NCBI GenBank assembly: GCA_002694465.1
Contig: NZMG01000031.1
Coordinates: forward strand, 1 to 51,983
Reading direction: 5' to 3'
From: Flavobacteriaceae bacterium
GTDB lineage: Bacteria > Bacteroidota > Bacteroidia > Flavobacteriales > Flavobacteriaceae
Length of the DNA: 51,983 nt
The position numbers and the translations under genes are program-made. The notes below the pieces were generated by a model. It saw only the letters and a list, made by a program, of their open reading frames with translations, searched no databases and was not told the origin of the DNA. Position 1 is the first letter of the stretch; each line of letters opens with the position of its first letter. Below are positions 43,993 to 51,983 of the stretch, in pieces.

Positions 43993-44014
43993 AAAGCCCT
44001 TTTTTAAGGGCTTT
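43993..44014 (+). terminator. Terminator after the amylase gene
   Basis: AAAGCCCTT (43993-44001) and AAGGGCTTT (44006-44014) form a 9-bp stem with a TTTT loop, followed by a T run. It separates the pgmB-GH65-GH13 operon from pfkA. Confidence 0.88.
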
Positions 44015-44030
44015 TTTTTCAATTTCTAAA

Positions 44031-44048
44031 ATCGAAAACGTTATCGAT
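44031..44048. promoter_or_regulatory. LacI-family-type operator upstream of pfkA
   Basis: ATCGAAAACGTTATCGAT is a near-perfect palindrome centred on CG (between 44039 and 44040), with the core CGAAAACGTTATCG at 44033-44046. This is the shape of LacI/GalR-family operators. It ends 11 bases before the pfkA -33 box. No LacI gene is in the window, so the regulator must lie elsewhere. Confidence 0.6.
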
Positions 44049-44058
44049 TGATTTACTG

Positions 44059-44089
44059 TTTGCTATGTGAAATTTATAATATAATTTTA
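44059..44089 (+). promoter_or_regulatory. Promoter of pfkA
   Basis: TTTG at 44059-44062, 19 bases, then TAATTTTA at 44082-44089, the Bacteroidota layout with one mismatch. The predicted start site falls on or next to the pfkA ATG at 44095, suggesting a leaderless message. Confidence 0.6.
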
Positions 44090-44094
44090 CCTTA

Positions 44095-45081
44095 ATGAAT
44101 ACAAAAATTAAAAGAATAGCTGTGCTTACCAGTGGAGGAGATGCCCCTGGAATGAATGCTGCTATTCGTGCGGTGGTACGTTCGTGTTCGTATCATAATT
44201 TAGAATGTGTGGGAGTCTTTCGTGGATTGCAAGGACTCATTGAAGCAGATTTTAAAGAAATGGGGCCTCGTTCTGTGAAGAACATTATTAATAGAGGAGG
44301 AACTATTTTAAAATCGGCTCGTTCCAAAGAATTTATGACCAAAGCGGGTCGTCAAGAGGCCTACGATAATTTAAAAGAGGCCAAAATTGATGCCCTTGTG
44401 GTTATTGGTGGTGATGGGACTTTTACAGGTGCCAGTGTGTTTAATGAAGAATTCGATTTTCCTATTGTAGGGATTCCTGGAACAATAGATAATGATATTA
44501 ACGGTACCGATTATACCATTGGCTACGATACTGCTTTAAATACGGTGGTAGAAGCCATAGATAAAATTCGAGATACGGCAAATTCTCATAATCGATTATT
44601 TCTTGTCGAGGTCATGGGACGCGATGCTGGTGATATTGCTTTAAACGCAGGTATCGGTGCTGGTGCCGAAGAAATTTTAATCCCAGAGCAAAACCTAGGT
44701 AGAGATCGTTTAATTGCTTCATTAAAGCGAAGTAAAAAATCGGGGAAGTCTTCTAGTATTGTTGTGGTTGCCGAAGGTGACCAAATAGGGAAAAATATCT
44801 TCGGATTGGCAGAATACATTCAGCAGAATATGGATGAATATGAAGTTAAAGTAACTGTGCTTGGGCATATTCAACGCGGAGGTTCTCCAAGTTGCTACGA
44901 TCGCGTACTGGCAAGTAGATTAGGAGTAGGCGCCGTGGATGCACTTTTGGAAGGAAAAAGAGATGTCATGATTGGTATTTCGCATAGTAAAATTGTAACA
45001 GTTCCTTTTGCAGAAGCAATAAAAGGAGATAACGAAATAGATTTAGATTTAATAAGAGTAGCAGATATAACATCTGTGTAA
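44095..45081 (+). CDS. pfkA: 6-phosphofructokinase
   Basis: 328 residues, typical for the ATP-dependent bacterial enzyme. S-G-G-D-A-P-G-M-N-A-A-I-R-A-V-V-R at the N-terminus, G-G-D-G-T-F for ATP, the catalytic loop G-T-I-D-N-D and the substrate segment V-M-G-R-D-A-G-D-I-A. The Gly in the G-G-D-G-T motif points to ATP over pyrophosphate. Fructose 6-phosphate to fructose 1,6-bisphosphate. Behind a LacI-type operator and followed closely by gapA. Confidence 0.97.
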   Translation: MNTKIKRIAVLTSGGDAPGMNAAIRAVVRSCSYHNLECVGVFRGLQGLIEADFKEMGPRSVKNIINRGGTILKSARSKEFMTKAGRQEAYDNLKEAKIDALVVIGGDGTFTGASVFNEEFDFPIVGIPGTIDNDINGTDYTIGYDTALNTVVEAIDKIRDTANSHNRLFLVEVMGRDAGDIALNAGIGAGAEEILIPEQNLGRDRLIASLKRSKKSGKSSSIVVVAEGDQIGKNIFGLAEYIQQNMDEYEVKVTVLGHIQRGGSPSCYDRVLASRLGVGAVDALLEGKRDVMIGISHSKIVTVPFAEAIKGDNEIDLDLIRVADITSV

Positions 45082-45085
45082 ATAA

Positions 45086-46090
<1,005 letters not shown>

Positions 46091-46094
46091 TAGT

Positions 46095-46958
46095 ATGACA
46101 CTAATTGCAGATGGAGGCTCTACAAAGTGTGATTGGATCTTATTGAGCCCAGAAGGTGAGGTGTTGGTAAAAACACGCACCAAAGGATTAAACCCAGCCG
46201 TGGTTCCATTAAGTGAACTTTACTCAAGGATTAGAGAAAATGAAGATCTTCAAGGAATTTTTCAGAAAACAGAAACTGTAGATTTTTATGGCGCCGGTTG
46301 TGGAACCATCACTCCAAAAAACACCTTAACCAAAGTGCTTTCGGATATATTTCCTAATGCAACGGTAGATGTGAATGAAGATTTATTGGCGGCTGTTTAT
46401 GCGGCTACCGCAGAACCTGGTATTGTTTGTATATTAGGAACGGGCTCTAATAGCTGTTATTTTGACGGTGAAAAAATTCACGCTCATGTACCATCACTTG
46501 GCTTTGTTTTAATGGATGAAGCGAGTGGAAATTACTTCGGGAAAAGACTTATTAGGGATTACTATTATAAAAAAATGCCAACTAAACTGGCTAAGGAGTT
46601 TGAAAAACGTTTCGATTTAGACCCAGATGTCATTAAACTAAATGTCTATCAAAGGCCTAACCCAAATACCTATTTAGCGTCTTTTGCAGAGTTTATTTTT
46701 ACTTCAGAAGAGGTGAATGGATATTTTTGGCAGCTTATAAGTGAAGGAATGACGAGGTTTATTGAATATAGGGTACTATGTTATAAAGAAGCTCAGAACG
46801 TCCCTGTACATTTTATAGGGTCTATTGCGCATTTTTCTGAAGAGCAGATTCGTAATGCCATGAAACCATATCATTTACAATTGGGCAAAATTATTCGTCG
46901 CCCAATCGATGGTTTAATTGAATATTACCGCGAACATCGTTTAAAAATTCATAGTTAA
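46095..46958 (+). CDS. BadF/BadG-type sugar (N-acetylglucosamine-like) kinase
   Basis: 287 residues from ATG 46095; an in-frame ATG inside gapA (46059) would prepend 12 residues foreign to the family. Actin-like ASKHA ATPase with phosphate-1 motif [11 protein letters not shown], phosphate-2 motif L-G-T-G-S-N-S-C and the adenosine region G-S-I-A-H-F. The family contains eukaryotic-type N-acetylglucosamine kinase. Position between gapA and pgi suggests it may phosphorylate glucose or an amino sugar for glycolysis. Substrate is inferred from context only. Confidence 0.85.
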   Translation: MTLIADGGSTKCDWILLSPEGEVLVKTRTKGLNPAVVPLSELYSRIRENEDLQGIFQKTETVDFYGAGCGTITPKNTLTKVLSDIFPNATVDVNEDLLAAVYAATAEPGIVCILGTGSNSCYFDGEKIHAHVPSLGFVLMDEASGNYFGKRLIRDYYYKKMPTKLAKEFEKRFDLDPDVIKLNVYQRPNPNTYLASFAEFIFTSEEVNGYFWQLISEGMTRFIEYRVLCYKEAQNVPVHFIGSIAHFSEEQIRNAMKPYHLQLGKIIRRPIDGLIEYYREHRLKIHS

Positions 46959-46960
46959 TT

Positions 46961-48520
46961 ATGGCATTTCCGAAAGTTAATCCTACGCAAACTGAAGCTT
47001 GGAAGCTACTTTCAACGCATTTTTCAGAAATGAAAGATGTGAAAATGCAGGATCTTTTTTCTGAAAATCCATCTCGTGCCCAGCGATTTTCAATCACTTG
47101 GAATGATTTTTTTGTAGACTACTCAAAGAATAGAATTACTGAAAAAACGCAAAAGCTTTTACTTCAATTAGCCGAAGAAGTACAATTGAAAGAGGCTATC
47201 GAAGCCCAACTTTCTGGTCTTCATATTAACGAAACCGAGAATAGAGCTGTAGGGCATACCCAACTTCGTAATTTTAAAAAGCTACCCAAAGAAGTTGCAG
47301 AAGCACTTCAAAAAATGAAATCTTTTTCCGAAGAAATCATTTCTGGAACCTGGAAAGGTTATACAGGAAAATCCATCACCCATATTGTTAATATTGGTAT
47401 TGGAGGTAGCGACCTTGGACCCGATATGGTCTGTGAGGCTTTGCGTTATTATAAAAATCAATTGGAGGTACGTTTTGTAAGCAATGTAGACGGTGACCAC
47501 GTAATGGAATCTATTAAAGATTTGGACCGTGAGACAACGCTGTTTGTCATTGTTTCTAAGACCTTTACCACACAAGAAACACTCACCAATGTACAAACTA
47601 TTCGAAATTGGTTTTTGGAAAAAGCTTCAGAAAAGGATGTAGCCAAACATTTTGTTGCGGTCTCTACTAATTTGGAGGCAGTTTCCAATTTCGGAATTGC
47701 TTCGCAAAACATGTTCCCTATGTGGGATTGGGTGGGCGGACGATTCTCTCTGTGGAGTACGGTAGGACTTTCCATTGCGTGTGCTGTGGGATACCAAAAT
47801 TTTGAAGATGTACTAAAGGGTGCTCACGAAATGGATATTCATTTTAAAGACACTCCTTTTCAAGATAACATACCCGTGACCTTAGCCTTGTTATCTGTTT
47901 GGTATAATAATTTTTTTAAGTCTGAAAGTGAGTGCATTGTGCCTTACTCCCAATACCTTAACAAGTTGGTGGCGTATCTACAGCAGGGGATTATGGAGAG
48001 TAACGGAAAGAGTGTCGATAGAAATGGAAACCCAATCGACTATCAAACTGGAACCATTGTTTGGGGAAGTACAGGGACGAATGCACAACACGCTTTTTTT
48101 CAGTTAATTCATCAAGGGACAAAGTTAATCCCTACCGATTTTATCGCATTTGAAGAATCGCTTTACGGAAACAAAGACCACCAAAATAAATTATTAGCTA
48201 ACTGTTTTGCGCAAACCGAAGCCTTATTGCAAGGAACCTATGGAAGCGAAGTAGAAAACAATTTCAAAGTTTTTGAAGGAAACAAGCCCACCAATACCCT
48301 TCTTGTAAAAAAGCTTACACCCAAATCTTTGGGAAGCCTTATAGCGATGTATGAGCATAAGTTGTTTGTGCAAGGTGTTATTTGGAATATTTTTAGCTAT
48401 GACCAATGGGGTGTAGAGTTAGGTAAAAAATTGGCAAAAGGGACACTTTATGCTATTGAAAATAAGAATGTTACTCAAATTTATAATAGTAGTACCAAAC
48501 AGCTTTTAAAGAAATTGTAG
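46961..48520 (+). CDS. pgi: Glucose-6-phosphate isomerase
   Basis: 519 residues. Signatures [13 protein letters not shown], the [10 protein letters not shown] phosphate-binding segment, G-G-R-F-S-L-W-S and the Lys region near the end. It interconverts glucose 6-phosphate and fructose 6-phosphate, linking the PgmB product to Pfk. Starts 2 bases after the kinase gene, followed by a terminator. Confidence 0.97.
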   Translation: MAFPKVNPTQTEAWKLLSTHFSEMKDVKMQDLFSENPSRAQRFSITWNDFFVDYSKNRITEKTQKLLLQLAEEVQLKEAIEAQLSGLHINETENRAVGHTQLRNFKKLPKEVAEALQKMKSFSEEIISGTWKGYTGKSITHIVNIGIGGSDLGPDMVCEALRYYKNQLEVRFVSNVDGDHVMESIKDLDRETTLFVIVSKTFTTQETLTNVQTIRNWFLEKASEKDVAKHFVAVSTNLEAVSNFGIASQNMFPMWDWVGGRFSLWSTVGLSIACAVGYQNFEDVLKGAHEMDIHFKDTPFQDNIPVTLALLSVWYNNFFKSESECIVPYSQYLNKLVAYLQQGIMESNGKSVDRNGNPIDYQTGTIVWGSTGTNAQHAFFQLIHQGTKLIPTDFIAFEESLYGNKDHQNKLLANCFAQTEALLQGTYGSEVENNFKVFEGNKPTNTLLVKKLTPKSLGSLIAMYEHKLFVQGVIWNIFSYDQWGVELGKKLAKGTLYAIENKNVTQIYNSSTKQLLKKL

Positions 48521-48546
48521 AAATTTCTTTTGAACAATTAAATTTA

Positions 48547-48572
48547 AAACCCTCGATTTTAATCGAGGGTTT
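48547..48572 (+). terminator. Terminator after pgi
   Basis: AAACCCTCGATT (48547-48558) and AATCGAGGGTTT (48561-48572) form a 12-bp stem, followed by TTC and a T-rich stretch. Confidence 0.9.
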
Positions 48573-48624
48573 TTCTATTTTTATAGGAAATCAAAAATTA
48601 TTAACTAACTAAATTTTTTAAATT

Positions 48625-48975
48625 ATGAGTGCAACAGATGGTAAAATTACATTAGCAGAAGCAATAAGCTGGACAGGTAATTGGAGGGGAGCTCCATCAA
48701 CAAGTGCGAGAGCATTTTTAATTCCTTTAGCAGATCTTCAAGGTGCCGTAGCAGAGATTCAAGCACAAACAGATTCTCCTATGGTAAGAGCGTACTTAGC
48801 CATTGATAGTGGTGTAGAGAAATTAGTAATTGTAGGGACCCAGAAAGATAAAAATGGCGTGTATAGAGATTTATTACCTGCCGCAGGAGAAGCCGCGGGT
48901 GCAGGAACCAATAGTATTTGGGATTTTACAGACCCTTGCCCACCTAAGTGTGATCCGTCAAGTCCGTTAAATTAA
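48625..48975 (+). CDS. Unknown 116-residue protein with C-terminal Cys pair
   Basis: No signal peptide. A compact alpha/beta domain (F-L-I-P-L-A-D-L-Q-G-A-V-A-E-I, V-R-A-Y-L-A-I-D, E-K-L-V-I-V-G-T-Q) is followed by a Gly/Ala-rich loop and the tail I-W-D-F-T-D-P-C-P-P-K-C-D-P-S-S-P-L-N. The C-P-P-K-C tail could form a disulfide, bind metal or be a recognition tag. The gene starts 52 bases after a terminator and is followed after 13 bases by a membrane-protein gene and then a two-component pair. I recognise no family. Confidence 0.75.
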   Translation: MSATDGKITLAEAISWTGNWRGAPSTSARAFLIPLADLQGAVAEIQAQTDSPMVRAYLAIDSGVEKLVIVGTQKDKNGVYRDLLPAAGEAAGAGTNSIWDFTDPCPPKCDPSSPLN

Positions 48976-48988
48976 TTTATTAAAATTA

Positions 48989-49651
48989 ATGTCGGAAATT
49001 GTAAAAGAAAATTTAATAGAATTTGTAGGAAATTTAACTGTTTTCCTGTCTTTATTTTTACCCATATTATATTTAAGAGGCTTTACTAAATTTAGTAAGG
49101 CCTTTAAATATTTTACTGCCTACTTAGTATTAATCGGTTTAGTTCAGTTAGGTTCTAAACTTCATAAAGTATTTTATGAGGGAGAGGAGACAATATTTTT
49201 TTTCTTTTACTTTATACTTTTTCAATTTCTTTCTTTATCACTGTTTTATAAAGGATTATTAAAAAAGAAATTTATTACAGGTGTTACTATAATTGCTATA
49301 TTATTATTTGCCATACAATATATATTAGACCCAATTCTGTATTTTAGATATAATACTTTGGCGGCAGTCTTTTCGCATATAATACTTGTGTTTTATTCGA
49401 TTTTATATTTATATCATTCTTTAAGTAATAAAAAAACAGAATTTGTTTTAATAAATTCAGCAATTCTTATCTACTTATTATCTAGTTCGTTAATATTTGC
49501 TTCTGGGAACTTGATATACAATTTAAATATCCCTATTTCTGTATCGGACACGTTGGTAAATATTAATAGATTTTTGTATCTAGGATTTCAGATTATTATC
49601 ATAATAGAATGGTGGAAAAATTATTCATTTTTCAAATCCTCAATAGAATAA
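48989..49651 (+). CDS. Unknown seven-helix membrane protein
   Basis: 220 residues with about seven membrane helices (near 9-27, 38-55, 70-90, 95-113, 122-145, 152-178, 190-208). Soluble loops are very short, so the protein is almost all membrane. A lysine-rich loop follows the third helix. It resembles the small 7TM proteins beside histidine kinases in Bacteroidota and may be the sensing partner of the kinase 33 bases downstream, whose own sensor part is minimal. No family assigned. Confidence 0.7.
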   Translation: MSEIVKENLIEFVGNLTVFLSLFLPILYLRGFTKFSKAFKYFTAYLVLIGLVQLGSKLHKVFYEGEETIFFFFYFILFQFLSLSLFYKGLLKKKFITGVTIIAILLFAIQYILDPILYFRYNTLAAVFSHIILVFYSILYLYHSLSNKKTEFVLINSAILIYLLSSSLIFASGNLIYNLNIPISVSDTLVNINRFLYLGFQIIIIIEWWKNYSFFKSSIE

Positions 49652-49683
49652 TATAAAGCGACTGAATTTCCTATCTTCGTGTA

Positions 49684-50496
49684 ATGAATGAGTCGTTTAT
49701 TAATGATGAAATCCAAATCGTAAACATCATCCTTATTGCCATAGGATTATTGTTATTGATGTCCTTTGCGATTGTCCTCTTTTTCTACTTTTCACGAAAG
49801 AAAATTATTAAAACCCAACTGGAAAAAGCAGAACTAGAAATAGAATACCAAAAAGAATTGTTACAAAACACCATTGTTACTCAAGAGGAGGAACGACAAC
49901 GCATTGCACAAGATTTACACGATGCCATAAGCTCCAAACTCAATGTGGTTTCTCTAAACGCTAATTTTTTAACCGATAAAGACATCACTCCTACTGAAGC
50001 AAATAAGATTGGAGAAAGTATCCATAAAGTAACGTCTACCGTATTAGAAAATTCTCGCCGAATTGCCCACGACTTATTACCACCAACCCTCGATAAATTT
50101 GGATTGCAAGCTGCCGTAGAGGAATTGTGTGAGGAGATACAAGAAACTAAAAAATTCACCCTAGAATACCATATTCAGTATCAAGAAAATTTTATTTCTT
50201 CAGCAAACGAACTACACCTATTTAGAATCCTTCAAGAGTTGTTTAGTAATACCATAAAACATTCTGGTGCAACAAACATTCAAGTCGCTTTAAATACTGA
50301 AGAAAACCTCCTATCTTTACAATATACCGATAACGGTAAAGGATTTAATTTAGCTGAAGCAAGAAGTGCTAAAGGTCTTGGGATGAGTGGCATTGAAAAC
50401 CGAGCGATTTTAATGAATGCCACGTGCGATATTGAATCTAGCCAAGGTAATGGAATTAAAGTAAGTATAACTAGCCAACCCAATAATGAAAATTAA
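49684..50496 (+). CDS. NarX/DesK-type sensor histidine kinase
   Basis: 270 residues. One membrane helix (~12-33), a short coiled coil (~37-65), a HisKA_3 dimerisation domain with His79 in R-I-A-Q-D-L-H-D-A-I and a HATPase with N-T-I-K-H-S-G-A and D-N-G-K-G-F. With no periplasmic domain it must sense through its helix or a partner, plausibly the preceding seven-helix protein. Overlaps the response-regulator gene by 11 bases. A TATCTTCG element 4 bases before the ATG hints at a leaderless internal start. Confidence 0.92.
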   Translation: MNESFINDEIQIVNIILIAIGLLLLMSFAIVLFFYFSRKKIIKTQLEKAELEIEYQKELLQNTIVTQEEERQRIAQDLHDAISSKLNVVSLNANFLTDKDITPTEANKIGESIHKVTSTVLENSRRIAHDLLPPTLDKFGLQAAVEELCEEIQETKKFTLEYHIQYQENFISSANELHLFRILQELFSNTIKHSGATNIQVALNTEENLLSLQYTDNGKGFNLAEARSAKGLGMSGIENRAILMNATCDIESSQGNGIKVSITSQPNNEN

Positions 50497-51154
50497 AGTA
50501 GTCCTTGCCGACGACGAAGAATTGTTTAGAGTAGGAATGTCTCATATCCTCTCAAAAGATGATGAATTAGAAATTATCTTTCAAGCCAGTAACGGAAAGG
50601 AATTAATAGAATTTTTAACCACGGCAAAAGAGCTTCCAGATATTATTATTATGGATATTAAAATGCCAGAACTTAATGGTGTCGAGGCTACAAAGAGTAT
50701 TCATCAAGAATTTCCAGAGATTAGTATCATTGCCTTAACGACCTACAATACAAAACCTTTTATACGGAATATGATTGATGTGGGAGCTTCAGCATATTTG
50801 GTAAAAAATTCGCCTACCCAAAAAGTATTACACACTATTAAGCAAGTGTTTTATAATGGATTTTATTACGATTCGTTTGTGATGGAAGCGGTAAAATCTT
50901 TAAAAAATTCCGAAAAAAGTGACTCACGTACCTTTTTTGATGTCGACTTTATAACCCAAAGAGAACGGGAAGTGCTTGAACTTATCTGTCTTCAAAAAAC
51001 CTCTCAAGAAATAGCCGAAAAACTTTTTATTAGTAAACGTACCGTTGAGGTACACCGAAAAAATTTACTGGAAAAAACAGGTGTAAAGAATTTAGCAGGT
51101 TTGGTCGTTTTTGCCATTAAGAACAATCTAGTATCCTTAAGCATTATTGAATAA
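50486..51154 (+). CDS. NarL/FixJ-type response regulator
   Basis: 222 residues. Receiver domain with A-D-D-E-E, phospho-acceptor Asp57 in I-I-M-D-I-K-M-P and Lys in Y-L-V-K-N-S-P. The C-terminal LuxR-type helix-turn-helix has T-Q-R-E-R-E-V-L-E-L-I and S-K-R-T-V-E-V-H-R-K-N-L. Translationally coupled to the kinase gene and its certain partner. Targets unknown. Confidence 0.95.
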   Translation: MKIKVVLADDEELFRVGMSHILSKDDELEIIFQASNGKELIEFLTTAKELPDIIIMDIKMPELNGVEATKSIHQEFPEISIIALTTYNTKPFIRNMIDVGASAYLVKNSPTQKVLHTIKQVFYNGFYYDSFVMEAVKSLKNSEKSDSRTFFDVDFITQREREVLELICLQKTSQEIAEKLFISKRTVEVHRKNLLEKTGVKNLAGLVVFAIKNNLVSLSIIE

Positions 51155-51210
51155 TTTTTTTTATTTTCACAGTACATAACTCCCCACATTTTTAAATTAA
51201 CACATAATCT

Positions 51211-51983
51211 ATGCTCACAAAAGTATATGGGAGTGCTGTTTTTGGTGTGGAAGCAACCACCATTACCGTAGAAGTAAATACAGATATTGGCGTTGGATAT
51301 CACTTAGTGGGTCTACCCGATAATGCCATAAAAGAAAGCAACTACAGAATTGCAGCGGCACTTCAAAATAATAGTTACAAAATTCCTGGGAAAAAGATTA
51401 CCCTTAATATGGCACCCGCCGATATGCGCAAGGAAGGTTCGGCTTATGATCTTACCTTAGCCATGGGAATTTTGGTGTCTTCCGGTCAAATTCTAGAACA
51501 GTTTCCCTTAAGCGACTATATTATCATGGGAGAATTGTCATTGGATGGTTCTTTACAACCTATTCGTGGCGCATTGCCCATTGCAATCAATGCCAAAAAA
51601 GAGGGGTTTAAAGGCTTTATCCTGCCGCAGCAAAATGCAAAAGAAGCGGCTATTGTTGATGGACTGGAAGTCTATGGTGTAGCATCTATAAAAGAAGTCA
51701 TCGATTTCTTTAACGAAGGAAAAGAATTGGAACAGGTTTCGGTTGATATGAAGGCCGAATTCTACGAGCACCTCCAAAATCCCGAATTCGATTTTAGTGA
51801 TGTAAAAGGACAAGAATCTATCAAGCGCTGTATGGAGATAGCTGCGGCTGGGGGGCATAATATTATCCTTATTGGACCTCCAGGTAGCGGAAAAACCATG
51901 CTTGCAAAACGTCTTCCAAGTATTTTGCCACCCTTAACCTTAACCGAAGCTTTAGAAACCACGAAAATCCATAGTGTGGCGGG
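51211..51983 (+). CDS. comM: ComM/YifB Mg-chelatase-like AAA+ protein (partial)
   Basis: The first 257 codons; the gene runs off the right edge. The N-terminal ChlI domain opens [11 protein letters not shown] and contains [11 protein letters not shown] and [15 protein letters not shown]. The AAA+ domain follows with Walker A G-P-P-G-S-G-K-T (~residue 226-233). ComM-type helicases drive branch migration during natural transformation; YifB is the E. coli homologue. Start ATG 51211 lies 56 bases after the response-regulator gene. Confidence 0.93.
   Translation, partial: MLTKVYGSAVFGVEATTITVEVNTDIGVGYHLVGLPDNAIKESNYRIAAALQNNSYKIPGKKITLNMAPADMRKEGSAYDLTLAMGILVSSGQILEQFPLSDYIIMGELSLDGSLQPIRGALPIAINAKKEGFKGFILPQQNAKEAAIVDGLEVYGVASIKEVIDFFNEGKELEQVSVDMKAEFYEHLQNPEFDFSDVKGQESIKRCMEIAAAGGHNIILIGPPGSGKTMLAKRLPSILPPLTLTEALETTKIHSVA

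Overview
The window is chromosome of a marine-type member of the Flavobacteriaceae (Bacteroidota). Several independent signs agree: low GC and A/T-rich spacers; few Shine-Dalgarno sequences; promoters of the TAnnTTTG type instead of TATAAT; a type IX secretion (T9SS) sorting domain; Bacteroidota-type exported proteins with peptidase-S74 chaperone ends; a giant hybrid two-component regulator; and a degenerate-RibA form of RibBA. I can place it to family, not to species.

Layout. 1-2258: the tail of one gene, a terminator, and a large surface protein with YadA-head-like repeats and an S74 end. 2259-2739: a graveyard holding a 60-bp relic of a ribBA 3' end and the broken tail of another S74 gene. 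2740-15082: a one-directional block with a hybrid two-component regulator (HTCS), paired TTGTTACAT sites, a 48-codon gene and seven exported proteins or lipoproteins, including a 1062-residue serine hydrolase. 15079-23358: minus-strand housekeeping genes (ribBA, LptF/G permease, lolA, ftsK, dgkA, tpx, nhaC). 23523-28785: two more modular repeat proteins. 28760-33888: a methionine gamma-lyase-like enzyme with a divergent Lrp regulator, a CPBP membrane protein, lpd, a T9SS cargo and a relic consisting only of a signal peptide. 34090-39254: flavin reductase, pabB, tilS, dsbD. 39264-39411: a candidate minus-strand small RNA. 39566-48520: maltose phosphorolysis and glycolysis genes (pgmB, GH65 phosphorylase, GH13 amylase, pfkA, gapA, sugar kinase, pgi). 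48625-51154: an unknown 116-residue protein, a seven-helix membrane protein, a histidine kinase and a response regulator. 51211-end: comM/yifB, cut by the window edge.

How the genes work together. The 39.5-48.5 kb genes form a route from maltodextrin to the middle of glycolysis: amylase outside, phosphorylase plus beta-phosphoglucomutase giving glucose 6-phosphate, then Pgi, Pfk and GapA. The BadF-type kinase may phosphorylate the free glucose. A LacI-type operator lies before pfkA. The HTCS block looks like a regulator with its own exported regulon.

Most worth a second look: the HTCS-controlled exported operon, which is flanked by a relic and the intact copy of the ribBA 3' end, as if an island had entered there; the small RNA at 39.3 kb; and the unknown four-gene signalling cassette at 48.6-51.2 kb. 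All functional statements are read from sequence motifs and family knowledge; no searches were run.
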